Shown here: positions 53,875 through 63,200 of the stretch, piece by piece
How positions within the stretch are numbered: the stretch's first letter is position 1
How the letters are laid out: each line of letters begins with the position of its first letter
Assembly: GCA_944392945.1 (NCBI GenBank)
Contig: CALXYJ010000001.1
Location: 124,001 to 188,000 of the forward strand
DNA length: 64,000 nt
Source of the DNA: an uncultured Clostridia bacterium
GTDB lineage: Bacteria; Bacillota; Clostridia; TANB77; CAG-508
Direction of reading: 5' to 3'
The notes under the pieces: generated by a model
What the model was told of the DNA's origin: nothing
The model's input: the letters and a program-made list of their open reading frames with translations, nothing else
The model's database searches: none
Translations under genes and position numbers: made by a program

Positions 53875-54201
53875 ATGTATTATACATATATGTTAAGATG
53901 TACAGATAATACGATTTATACTGGAATTACAACAGATGTTAAAAGAAGGATGACCGAACATTTTACTCAAAACGAAAAATGTGCTAAATATACAAAAAGA
54001 CATAAGCCGAAAAAATTGGAAGCTGTTTGGAGTAGTCAAAATAGAAAAGAGGCATCAAAATTAGAATATTATTTAAAACATCTAAACAAACATGAAAAAG
54101 AAGATCTCATAAAAAATAATATAAATTTAAATATTTTGGCAGATAAAATAGATGTTAACGAATATAGAAAAATAGGAATAAGGAGAATGTTTTATGGATA
54201 A
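53875..54201 (+). CDS. GIY-YIG nuclease-domain protein (YhbQ/UPF0213-like)
   Basis: The 108-residue protein has YYTYMLRCTDNTIYTGITTDV, with the GIY-YIG-type Tyr and Gly residues, then KRRMTEHF with the catalytic Arg, and SSQNRKEASKLEYYLKHL with the metal-binding Glu. Single-domain members of this family are thought to act on damaged or branched DNA; their targets are mostly unknown. The start ATG lies one base after the stop of the AAA+ gene and its end overlaps the flavin reductase gene by eight bases, so the three are an operon. Confidence 0.88.
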   Translation: MYYTYMLRCTDNTIYTGITTDVKRRMTEHFTQNEKCAKYTKRHKPKKLEAVWSSQNRKEASKLEYYLKHLNKHEKEDLIKNNINLNILADKIDVNEYRKIGIRRMFYG

Positions 54202-54700
54202 AACAGCATTTTTTAAATTATCATATGGTTTATATATAATATCAACAAAATATGAAGAGCATTTTGCAGGATGTGTTGTAAATACAGTAGTGCAAGCTAC
54301 TGCAGAAGAAAAACCAAAATTATTAGTAACGGTCAATAAAGAAAATGATACTAATCTTACTATGAAAAAGGCAAAGAAAGTTAATATTTCTGTACTTTCG
54401 CAGGAAGCAGACATGTTATTAATAGGAAAGTTTGGATTTAGAAGCAGTAAGGATTTTAATAAATTAGAAGGAACAACAAATATAATAGGAAAAAATGGAA
54501 TTCCAATAATTACTCAAGCTGTTTGTTCATACATCGAAGCAAATATAATAGAAGAACTTGAATGTGGAACACATACAGTATTTGTGCTAGAAGCTACAGA
54601 TGCAGAAATTTTAAATGATAAACCTGTTTTAACATATGGTTATTATCATAATGTTATAAAAGGAAAGACACCACCTAAAGCTTCATCTTTTGCCCAATAA
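54194..54700 (+). CDS. Flavin reductase-like FMN-binding protein
   Basis: The 168-residue protein is a split-barrel flavoprotein: LSYGLYIISTKYEEHFAGCV, VVQATAEEKPKLLVTVNKEN, KKVNISVLSQEAD and KFGFRSSKDFNKL are typical of the flavin reductase domain found in Clostridia, often fused to rubredoxin. This copy has no rubredoxin. A likely role is electron transfer from NAD(P)H or a redox protein to oxygen or peroxide detoxification, but the acceptor is not known. GGAGAATG precedes the ATG at 54194, overlapping the GIY-YIG gene. A 60-residue ORF follows 37 bases later. Confidence 0.87.
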   Translation: MDKTAFFKLSYGLYIISTKYEEHFAGCVVNTVVQATAEEKPKLLVTVNKENDTNLTMKKAKKVNISVLSQEADMLLIGKFGFRSSKDFNKLEGTTNIIGKNGIPIITQAVCSYIEANIIEELECGTHTVFVLEATDAEILNDKPVLTYGYYHNVIKGKTPPKASSFAQ

Positions 54701-54736
54701 TTTGGAATATATTAAAATTTGAAAGGAGCAATATAA

Positions 54737-54919
54737 ATGCAAGAACATGTTGAACTTGAGGTTTCACTAGAGATAATAATGGCAGAGATTGCAGATGTAA
54801 TAATGAATTTAAAAAGTAAAGAGGATGAAGAAAAACTCCAAAAGTTGATTCTTTTACAAGAAAATGCGTATAAGGGAAACAGAGAAAGTGTAAAAAAAAT
54901 ATTAAATAAGGAGTTCTAA
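54737..54919 (+). CDS. Small helical protein before zeta toxin 1 (candidate antitoxin)
   Basis: The 60-residue acidic, helical protein (MQEHVELEVSLEIIMAEIAD and further) has GAAAGGAG upstream and stops one base before the next gene starts. It has no family I can name. Its size, helical content and place directly before a zeta-type kinase suggest a role as the neutralising partner, like epsilon in epsilon-zeta modules, although the sequence is not recognisably epsilon. The second zeta gene has its own small gene in the same place. Confidence 0.55.
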   Translation: MQEHVELEVSLEIIMAEIADVIMNLKSKEDEEKLQKLILLQENAYKGNRESVKKILNKEF

Positions 54920-54920
54920 T

Positions 54921-55925
54921 ATGGAAAGAAGAGAAATATCAAAAGAAATATATAATAAAGTGATAGAGAAAATTCCAGAAATAATATTAAATATGTTACC
55001 AGAAGATCCAGAAAAATTGTTAAGATATGCAACAAGAATAAAAGAGGTTCAATTTTCTAAAAATGTTGATGAAAATACAAAAAAATTAATGTTAGAAAAA
55101 CTATTAAGTGATGAAGAATATTTAAAAACATTTTATTATGTTATGGCAATAACATTTTGGGGTAAGAAACCTGTAGAAAATCCTCAAATTAAAATAGTTG
55201 CTGCACAAACTGGAAGTGGAAAGAGTAATTTAACGGCAAAGCTTTTAAGAGAAGATGAAAATTATATTTTCGTAGATTCTGATAAATATAAGCATTTTAG
55301 ATATGACGCCAAAAAAATTGCAAGTGAATATCAAGTATTATATCCATTTTTAACAGGACCTGATGCATATGATCATGCGGATAATATTTATAAATATGCA
55401 ATAGATAAAAAATATAATATTATAAAAGAAACTGCACCATCAAAGAATAAAGGATTACTAAATGTAGATATTCAAGAATTAATAAATAATAATTATAAAA
55501 TATCAGTACATATTTTAGCTGTTGGAGAATTAAATAGTCTATTGTCCATACATGAAAGATATGAAATGCAGATAGCCAATGGCTTAAAAACTGCTAAATT
55601 GACGCCAGTTGCAAGACATGATGAATCATATAATGCTTTAATTCCAAATGTGGAAGATATTATTAATAATAAATATTTGTCAGAAATAGTAGTTTACAAA
55701 AGGGGGAGCTTAGAAAATAGTTTTGATCCAATAAAATTATTTCCCTCTGGTAAATTTAAAGATGTAATTAAAGCAATAGAATTTTCTAGAAATGAAGATA
55801 ACATGATTACTAAAAAAGATTTTAGGAAAAGATATGATTTAGTATTTTCACAAATGCAAGACAGGAAAGCACCACAAGAACAATTTGAACAATTAAAAGA
55901 AATATATGAAAGGAGTGAGAAATGA
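54921..55925 (+). CDS. Zeta-toxin family kinase, copy 1
   Basis: Zeta toxins phosphorylate UDP-N-acetylglucosamine and block cell-wall synthesis unless held by an antitoxin. The 334-residue protein has an N-terminal helical part (about 1-85), then the ATP loop VAAQTGSGKSNL (95-103), YIFVDSDKYKHFR with the substrate-side Asp, AYDHADNIYKYA, an IKETAPSKNKGL stretch and the late TPVARHDESYNAL. These match the zeta_toxin fold with an added N-terminus. AAGGAG precedes the ATG. Its end overlaps the next small gene by the ATGA, showing tight coupling. Confidence 0.83.
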   Translation: MERREISKEIYNKVIEKIPEIILNMLPEDPEKLLRYATRIKEVQFSKNVDENTKKLMLEKLLSDEEYLKTFYYVMAITFWGKKPVENPQIKIVAAQTGSGKSNLTAKLLREDENYIFVDSDKYKHFRYDAKKIASEYQVLYPFLTGPDAYDHADNIYKYAIDKKYNIIKETAPSKNKGLLNVDIQELINNNYKISVHILAVGELNSLLSIHERYEMQIANGLKTAKLTPVARHDESYNALIPNVEDIINNKYLSEIVVYKRGSLENSFDPIKLFPSGKFKDVIKAIEFSRNEDNMITKKDFRKRYDLVFSQMQDRKAPQEQFEQLKEIYERSEK

Positions 55926-56134
55926 AAGAAGTAGACATTGATATTACGGAAGAATTTGTTACGAATGAATTAGCAAAACTGCTAGATGAATATGCCAAGG
56001 AAAAAGATGAAAACAAAAGTAAGGAATTAAAAGAAAAAATAGATATACTAAAGAAAATAAAAATTGAAATTTTAAAAGGTAATGAAGAAATAATAAAAAT
56101 GATTTATAGAAAGAAGAAGAAAGGGATATTATGA
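55922..56134 (+). CDS. Small helical protein before zeta toxin 2 (candidate antitoxin)
   Basis: The 70-residue, highly charged helical protein (VDIDITEEFVTNELAKLLDE, then Lys/Glu-rich repeats and a basic end) overlaps both neighbours by ATGA junctions, so it is translated together with the two kinases. GGAGTGAG precedes the ATG. It is not recognisably like the 54737 product in sequence, only in size and place. A partner role for the following kinase is inferred from context. Confidence 0.55.
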   Translation: MKEVDIDITEEFVTNELAKLLDEYAKEKDENKSKELKEKIDILKKIKIEILKGNEEIIKMIYRKKKKGIL

Positions 56135-57222
56135 GTATTAATGAAGAAACAAGAGGTATATCTAAAGACGTATTAGAAAAACTTTTAGGAGAATTAAATA
56201 GGGATTTCATAGATAATTTGCCAAGTGATCCATCTGATATTATAAACTTTGCAAAAAGAAGAATAAATCCATATATTGCAAGTAGTTTAGGAGAAGATTT
56301 GGCAAAAAGGATGTTGGAATATAGATTATCTGATAAAGATTATTTATTAACTTTATTTAAATCAATGAGTGTAACATTTGATTTAGGACAAGAACCACAA
56401 AACAATCCATTAGCAAGTATTTTAGTGGCACAAACAGGTGCTGGAAAAAGTAATTTAAGAAAAATGCTAATATTAAATGGTAATGGATATGTAATAATAG
56501 ATTCTGATTTATATAAAAAATATAGACCAGATGCAGAATTTATAAGAAGTATGGATGCAACACATTTTGGTGCATTAACTGGTATAGATTCTTATGATCA
56601 TGCAGAAAATATTAGAAATTATACTATGGAAAAAGGATATAATATATTAATGGAAGTAGCGCCATCAATGGAAAAGGGATTGATAGGAGTAAATTTTGAA
56701 AAATTACAGCAATATGGTTATGATTCAAAAATTCACATAATGGCAGTAGGAGACTTAGTTAGTGCTATTGCAGTTCATTACAGATATGAAAAAACAATGT
56801 TTTTTAGTGATGATGTTGGAAATAGTAAATTAACTGATTTACATCGTCACGACGAGTCTTATAAATCTGTGGAAGAATGCATAAAGAACATGGATCCTTC
56901 AAAAATAAATTTATATGTCAGAGGTGATAAAGAAGATTCTTTACCAAAGCAAATAGATACCACAGGAAAAACAATTGATGAGATTATACAAATATTAAGA
57001 GAAGAAAGATTGAAATCTAATTATAGATATGCTACAGCTACCGGAGAAAATTCTTTTGCGGAAGATTATGCAAATATAAAGAAATTAATGTATTTAAGAA
57101 AGGCTCCACAGGAAGAATATATGCAACTAGAAAAAATACATAATAGATATTTGGGATATTTAAAACAAATAAATCAAGCTATGATAAAAACTTATTCAGT
57201 ATTGAGCTTAGAAGATGATTAG
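56131..57222 (+). CDS. Zeta-toxin family kinase, copy 2
   Basis: The 363-residue protein is a paralogue of the 54921 product, with the same order of blocks: N-terminal helical part, ATP loop VAQTGAGKSNL (101-109), VIIDSDLYKKYR, SYDHAENIRNYT, LMEVAPSMEKGL and DLHRHDESYKSV. It is longer at the C-terminus. Sequence divergence is moderate, so the duplication is not recent. The shared DSD and HDESY blocks suggest that both kept a similar active site, but whether they act on UDP-GlcNAc or another sugar nucleotide is not shown by sequence. Confidence 0.82.
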   Translation: MSINEETRGISKDVLEKLLGELNRDFIDNLPSDPSDIINFAKRRINPYIASSLGEDLAKRMLEYRLSDKDYLLTLFKSMSVTFDLGQEPQNNPLASILVAQTGAGKSNLRKMLILNGNGYVIIDSDLYKKYRPDAEFIRSMDATHFGALTGIDSYDHAENIRNYTMEKGYNILMEVAPSMEKGLIGVNFEKLQQYGYDSKIHIMAVGDLVSAIAVHYRYEKTMFFSDDVGNSKLTDLHRHDESYKSVEECIKNMDPSKINLYVRGDKEDSLPKQIDTTGKTIDEIIQILREERLKSNYRYATATGENSFAEDYANIKKLMYLRKAPQEEYMQLEKIHNRYLGYLKQINQAMIKTYSVLSLEDD

Positions 57223-57289
57223 ATTTTATATATCGAAAGAATCATTATATTTTTACTAAACACAAAAAAATTGCAGGAAGGAGTAAAAA

Positions 57290-58234
57290 ATGCTCTCAGT
57301 AATGGAAATAAAGAAAAAACTGCCAAAGGATTTTGTGGAAGAGCTATATAGTTTAAATTCTCCTTTATTGGCAGATAAAATTTTATCTGGAATGGCAGGA
57401 AAACGAAACACAACATTAAGAGTAAATACTCTAAAATATAATATACAGGACTTAATGAGGTATTTTAAAAATATAAATATAAAATTTGAAAGAGTAAATT
57501 TTTATAATGATGCATTAATTATAAAAAATACGAACGAAAAGGATATTCAAAGGTTGGATATTTACGAAAAAGGATATATATATTTACAGAGTTTATCTAG
57601 CATGGTACCACCATTAGTCTTAGAACCTAAAAAAGATGAAAAGATATTAGACATGGCATCTGCACCAGGAAGTAAGACAACCCAGATGGCTAGTATTATG
57701 AACAATACAGGCATAGTTGTTGCAAATGAACTAGATAAAATTCGATGTGAACGTTTAAAATTTAATATAGAAAATCAAGGTGTAACAAATACAAAAATAG
57801 AAAATGGGTATGGAGAAAAGCTAGGAGATAAATATCCAGGCTATTTTGACAGAGTTTTACTAGATACTCCATGCAGTGGAGAAGGAAGATTTATTGCAGA
57901 TAATGCTGGAACTTACCGAAATTGGTCTAAAAAAACGGTAAGAGAACTTTCTAAAATCCAAAAAAAATTAATAAAAAGTGGTTATAATGCTCTAAAAGCA
58001 AATGGAGTTATGGTTTATTCGACTTGTACGCTGAATTTAGAAGAAAATGAAAATATATTAGAATGGGCACTAGAAAATTTGAATATAAAATTATTGGATA
58101 TTAATTTAAATATAAAAGGTGCAATAAAAGCAAATAGCACAAACAGAGCAAATGAAATAGGAAAAGCTATTAAGATTTTGCCTTCTAAAGAAATGGAAGG
58201 ATTCTTTGTAGCAAAAATAAAAAAAATAAACTAA
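57290..58234 (+). CDS. rRNA cytosine-C5 methyltransferase (RsmB/RsmF type)
   Basis: The 314-residue SAM-dependent enzyme of the NOL1/NOP2/Sun family has an N-terminal domain (about 1-95, with AGKRNTTLRVNTLK), then the SAM site ILDMASAPGSKTTQMASI (about 118-135), the first motif RVLLDTPCSGEGRF with the Cys that aids release, and VYSTCTLNLEENE with the catalytic Cys (about 246). It makes 5-methylcytosine in 16S rRNA. The protein lacks the C-terminal PUA-like extension of E. coli RsmF, as is common in Clostridia. GGAAGGAG precedes the ATG. A gap of 67 bases separates it from the zeta operon. Confidence 0.9.
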   Translation: MLSVMEIKKKLPKDFVEELYSLNSPLLADKILSGMAGKRNTTLRVNTLKYNIQDLMRYFKNINIKFERVNFYNDALIIKNTNEKDIQRLDIYEKGYIYLQSLSSMVPPLVLEPKKDEKILDMASAPGSKTTQMASIMNNTGIVVANELDKIRCERLKFNIENQGVTNTKIENGYGEKLGDKYPGYFDRVLLDTPCSGEGRFIADNAGTYRNWSKKTVRELSKIQKKLIKSGYNALKANGVMVYSTCTLNLEENENILEWALENLNIKLLDINLNIKGAIKANSTNRANEIGKAIKILPSKEMEGFFVAKIKKIN

Positions 58235-58288
58235 TAATTTTGTACATAAAAAATTGAATTTTAGTATTTATTAATTAAATAAAAGAAA

Positions 58289-58320
58289 TAAAACTGTGGG
58301 AAAGACCACAGTTTATTTTG
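58289..58320 (+). terminator. Intrinsic terminator after the methyltransferase gene
   Basis: TAAACTGTGG and CCACAGTTTA pair around a short loop and are followed by TTTTG. The remaining gap up to 58570 is AT-rich, with no ORF, RNA gene or repeat that I can support. Confidence 0.8.
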
Positions 58321-58572
58321 TTTTAGGGAAAACATAAATATATAAAAAACAGATTTTTAAATAACAATAATTATTTTGTAATTGAATAAATATAATTGTA
58401 TAGAAAAAGTGTTCTTACTTTATTCATAAAATTGCTATTAATTACTTAACTAGAATATACTGGTTAAATTTATTTTCAATATAAAAAATAAATTTATAAA
58501 TTAAAAAAGTAGAAAAATGTAAAATAATGATACCTGATAACTAAGTTCCCGTAAGAAAAAACAGGAAAATTA

Positions 58573-58601
58573 TTTACAAATTAGTAAAATTGTAATATAA
58601 T
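58573..58601 (+). promoter_or_regulatory. Promoter of the surface-protein operon
   Basis: TTTACA (58573-58578) and a perfect TATAAT (58596-58601) are 17 bases apart, 55 bases ahead of the start codon at 58656. Confidence 0.7.
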
Positions 58602-58655
58602 AGCAGTGCGTTTTAAGATGTTTTTACAAAAAAATATAAATTGGAGGGGAATTAT

Positions 58656-59663
58656 ATGAAAAAATCAAAACTTATGCTAATTATAGTTAGTGTAATGCTA
58701 GTAGCCGTAATGATTTTAATGCCAACTCAAGTAAAAGCTGAAACAAACGAAAAATTAGCAGTAGTAAATACATCAAGCGGAGAAAATAGTAGTTATCTAA
58801 TTTATATAGATGCATTACTATCAAACGCAGATGGATTTGAATTTGCATTGTCAAACGATAGTGCAATAGCACAAGAGAATTTGATTTATGAGAATTCAGC
58901 AACAGATAATGCAGGAAATGCAGTTGCTTATTATGACTCAACAAATCAAAAATTTGGAGAAGTAGATATAACTAAACCTATATATTTATGGGTAAGAGGA
59001 AATAACGATATACAAGGACTAGAGGTTAACTTAAGTGAAAGTATAACATCTGCGGAATTAACAGATGTAGAAAATATCACTAAGAAAATACCTGTAGAGA
59101 CAACTAAACAAAAAGAATACCCAGAAGATGAAAATGGAATGAAGCTTTGGGTTGGTTCAATACAAATTCAAGAAAAAGAAGATGAAAAAGCAGAATATTC
59201 TTATAAAATGGTAAGATTGCCTGCAGAAGACGAAAGATACAATCAATTATGGGAATTAAAAACTAAAATTAATTCAAATAGTGATACAATGTCTGTAAAC
59301 GAAAAAATCAAATTATCAACAGAATTTGTAAACTTATATAATGAATTAATAGAAAGTGCAAATTGGACAGAGGTAAAAGACTCAACGATAGAACAACCAG
59401 AAGATGCAGTAGATGGAACACAATATATAGTACTTCTTAAAAAAGAAGTAAAAAATGCAGAAACTGTCTATGACGCTCAGTTTATGACAAGTTTGCAAGA
59501 AGAAGTTTATGAAAATCAAATTAATGAAGAAAAAGTAGTTGTAAAGAGAACTACAAAATTACCAATTACATATGACAGTATAGCATTATGGGTTGTTTTA
59601 GCAGTAATAATAATTGCTTTAATAATTGTAAGAAGAAAAGTTAAAAAGGAAAGCAAACATTAA
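58656..59663 (+). CDS. Surface protein with signal peptide and C-terminal anchor
   Basis: The 335-residue protein has a signal peptide (about 1-29, ending QVKAE), an outer domain of ~270 residues that I do not recognise, and a C-terminal helix (about 305-325) with a basic tail. Just before the helix it reads TTKLPITYDSIALWVV; LPIT occupies the place of a sorting signal LPxTG, but the fifth residue is Tyr. GGAGGGG selects ATG 58656. The next gene, one base apart, is a sortase, so this protein may be a substrate or accessory of it, or simply membrane-anchored. Confidence 0.72.
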   Translation: MKKSKLMLIIVSVMLVAVMILMPTQVKAETNEKLAVVNTSSGENSSYLIYIDALLSNADGFEFALSNDSAIAQENLIYENSATDNAGNAVAYYDSTNQKFGEVDITKPIYLWVRGNNDIQGLEVNLSESITSAELTDVENITKKIPVETTKQKEYPEDENGMKLWVGSIQIQEKEDEKAEYSYKMVRLPAEDERYNQLWELKTKINSNSDTMSVNEKIKLSTEFVNLYNELIESANWTEVKDSTIEQPEDAVDGTQYIVLLKKEVKNAETVYDAQFMTSLQEEVYENQINEEKVVVKRTTKLPITYDSIALWVVLAVIIIALIIVRRKVKKESKH

Positions 59664-59664
59664 A

Positions 59665-60261
59665 ATGAAAAAAATAGTGTATAAAGTTTTATATGTAATA
59701 CTTATAATTGCATTAATTATAACAATTGCTTTATTACTAAACAAAGAACATACAAGTAGAGAAAATGAAAAAACAAATCAAGAAGTATTGGCTGAATTTA
59801 ATAATTTAAGTAATACAAATAATATAAGTGGCTTAGAAAATTTAACTTTAAATGGGTATGAAGTAATTGGAAAAGTATCAATTTCAAAAATTAATATAGA
59901 ATATCCAATATTAAATATAGAAACTTCAAACCCGGAAGAAACAAAAACACCTATGAAATTTGGAATTGTAAAATATTGGGGTGGAAATGTTAATGATTAT
60001 GGAAATTTGTCAATTGCGGGACATAACAACCATAATGGAACAATGTTTGGAAAAACAAAAAAGTTAGAAATAGATGACATTGTGGAATTAACAGATTTAA
60101 CAAATAGAACTATACAATATAAAATTTACGAAATATTTGTTACAGATCCAAATGATGTAAGTATCTTACAAACAGAGGATGAAAGTGTAAGAGAAGTTAC
60201 TTTAATAACATGTACAAACGGAAATAAAGAAAGACTAATATTAAAGGCAAGAGAATTTTAA
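59665..60261 (+). CDS. Sortase
   Basis: The 198-residue transpeptidase has an N-terminal membrane helix (about 5-24) and a sortase domain (about 70-198). The catalytic His is in LSIAGHNNHNGTMFG, the Cys in VTLITCTNGN, and the Arg in the following KERLILKAR. Sortases join surface proteins to peptidoglycan or to each other at LPxTG-like signals. The His and Cys contexts do not fit class A; class B or D is possible, and I leave it open. It lies between the two surface-protein genes and is probably dedicated to this locus. The ATG follows the previous stop by one base. Confidence 0.88.
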   Translation: MKKIVYKVLYVILIIALIITIALLLNKEHTSRENEKTNQEVLAEFNNLSNTNNISGLENLTLNGYEVIGKVSISKINIEYPILNIETSNPEETKTPMKFGIVKYWGGNVNDYGNLSIAGHNNHNGTMFGKTKKLEIDDIVELTDLTNRTIQYKIYEIFVTDPNDVSILQTEDESVREVTLITCTNGNKERLILKAREF

Positions 60262-60282
60262 TTTAAGGGGGAAAAGAAGATT

Positions 60283-63200
60283 ATGAGCAATAGTGGAAAT
60301 ACTATTAGTAAGAAAATGATAGTTGCTATAATTATTGTTGCTGTTTTACTTATAGCAGCAATATCAGCAGTAGTAGTTTTCTTAAGAGATCAAGGTGAAA
60401 CTTCTGCTATGGCAGAAAATAATCCGCAATCTGCCGAAGCACAAGAAAATGCTCAAACAGAGCAAAATCAAGAACAAGATTCTCAAACTCAAGAACCAGC
60501 ACAACAATCAGAAGATACTCAAACTGACGAAAATGCTGGAGATAATCAAGAAACATCAAATGTAGAAGAATCAACAGAAGTAGCTACAAATGATGGAACT
60601 ACACAATCAGAACAATCTACAGAAAATACAGAAACAACAGAAAGTGCAAGTTCAACATCTGGAACAACTACTTCTACAACAGGATCTACAAATAATGCAA
60701 GTACAACTACGGATAACACAAATAATGATGCAAACAATATTCAAGAATCAGTTATAGAAGAAGTACAAACAAATTATACAGAGGAAAATGTAAAGGTTGG
60801 AGAGTCTTTAACATGGACTCCAGAAGCTTTAACTACATTTGGAATTGCTGCAAACATGAAATTAAATGCACCAAATCTTGTAACAACAAAGACATCAGTT
60901 GTTATAGATGATGAAGGAAAAGCTGTAGAAGATCAAACAAAAGTAAATTTAACAAATAGAGTTAAATATACAATTACAATAGAGAATGTAGGAAATATAG
61001 CAGGAACAGTAAAAGCAAACAATACTTTTGATACATTACCAGAAGGATTTAATTATTCTTCAACAAATCCTACAGACTATGCTTTTAGTGCACAAATTTT
61101 AGATTCAGAAGATGCAGTAGTTGAAGCAGAAGCTATGGATTTATTTAAAGACATAAATTTTGAAGGGCTAAAAGCAACACTTAATAAAGATATTACTATC
61201 GAAGCTGGAAATAAATTAGTAGTAGAATATACTTTAAAATTAAATCCAGAATTTTTAAAAGATGGTGAAGATTTATTAGCTAATAAAGACTTAGCTAAAA
61301 ATGTTATTACAGTTAATAATTTACCAGTAGAAGATGATAAAGAATATGATGCAGTTCAACCTTTAGTAACAGCTAATAAAACAAGTGTTATACTAAGAGG
61401 AGAAACTGTAGATACAGCAACAGAAATAGCAAAATCAGAGGGAGCTAAAGAAGGCGACTTTATTAAATACACAATACATATAGAAAATAATGGTCAAGCA
61501 GATACAACTGTATTTGTTAAGGATAAAGGTTTAACAAATATATTAGCAGATAATAAGGCAGAATTTGTATCTGGAGATAAAACATTAACAGATTTAGAAA
61601 ATGGATTCCCAATAAAATTATCTTATGAAGCTCCTAATAATTATGCAGATATTAATTTTGTTATAAGAATTAATAATGTTCAAGGAGAAATAACAAATGA
61701 AATATCTGTAGTAGATACAGATATAGAAAATCCTGATCCAATTGTTCCAGAAACACCTGATCAAGTAGATACAGTAGATATTACAGGAACAAAATCTGTA
61801 AGTCCAGAAGGAACAGTACAAGAAAAAGATGAATTAACATATACAATTACATTAACAAATGCAGGAAATAAAACTGCAGATGCAATTGTTAAAGATACAA
61901 TTCCAGGAGGATTAACATTTATTGCAGGAAGTATACAAATAAATGGAGTAGCTATAGATACAGCTGAAAAACAATATACAGCAGAGGATTTAGCAAATGG
62001 TATTTCAGTAAACGTTCCAGGAAATAATGGTAGTGCAACATTATCATTTAAAGTAACAGCAGATATATTACCAGAAGGAACAACAAGTCTTGAAGCTAAA
62101 AATACAGCTATTATTGATGAAGAAGATAATACAACAGATACAACAGAAACAGTTGTAAATAAAGCATATGTTACTCTAACAATTAATAAAAATTGGGTAG
62201 ATAATGATATTCAAGATGATCGTAGACCAGAGAAAATTACTTTCGTAGTTTTAGCAAATGGAGAAGAGACAAATAATAGAGCAGAAGTAGATACATCAGT
62301 AACAGATGAACAAAGTTATACATTCGAGAATCTTCCAAAATATGATGAAAATGGAAATGTAATTAATTATTCTGCAAAAGAAGTTAATGCTGGAGAATTC
62401 TATAAATCAGAAGTAGGAACACCAGTAGTAAATGACTTAGGAAATACAGAGGTAGAGATTACAAATACATTTAAATTGCCAGATGATAATTCAAAAAATG
62501 TTATAGTAACAAAAGTATGGGAAGATAATAATGACGAAGCAGGAAAACGTCCAGAAAATGTAACATTAACAGTAACTGGAAATGGAAAATCACAAGATGC
62601 AACATTAACAGAAGCAGACAAATTAGAAAATGATTCTAATACATGGCAAACAACAGTAACGATGGATAAATATAATAGTGATGGTCAAGAAATCACATAT
62701 ACAGCAAGAGAAAATGTTGTACCAAATTTCTATACTCCAGAAGTAAATGGAACGACAGTAATAAATACATTTGCAGTACCAACAACAACTGTTGATGTAA
62801 AAGTTAATAAACAATGGGTAGAAGATAATGAAATTCAAGCTTTACGTAGACCAGAACAAATTAAATTCACATTAACAGCTAATGGCAATACAGCAAAGGA
62901 TGAAAACGGAAATGATATAACATATGTAATGAATGTTACTGGAAATAATCAAGAATACACATTTGAAGATTTACCAGAATATGATGAAAAAGCTGACATA
63001 ATTGATTATGATGTAATTGAAAGTGTAATTGATGGAGATGAACATAAGGATGATTTAAAATTCTATGAATCTACAAAAACAGAAAATGTGTTAAATAATA
63101 TTCAATTCACAAATACATTTAAATTACCAGAAAATAATTCAAAGAAAGTTACAGTAACAAAAAAATGGGTAGATAATAATGATGAAGCAGAAAAACGTCC

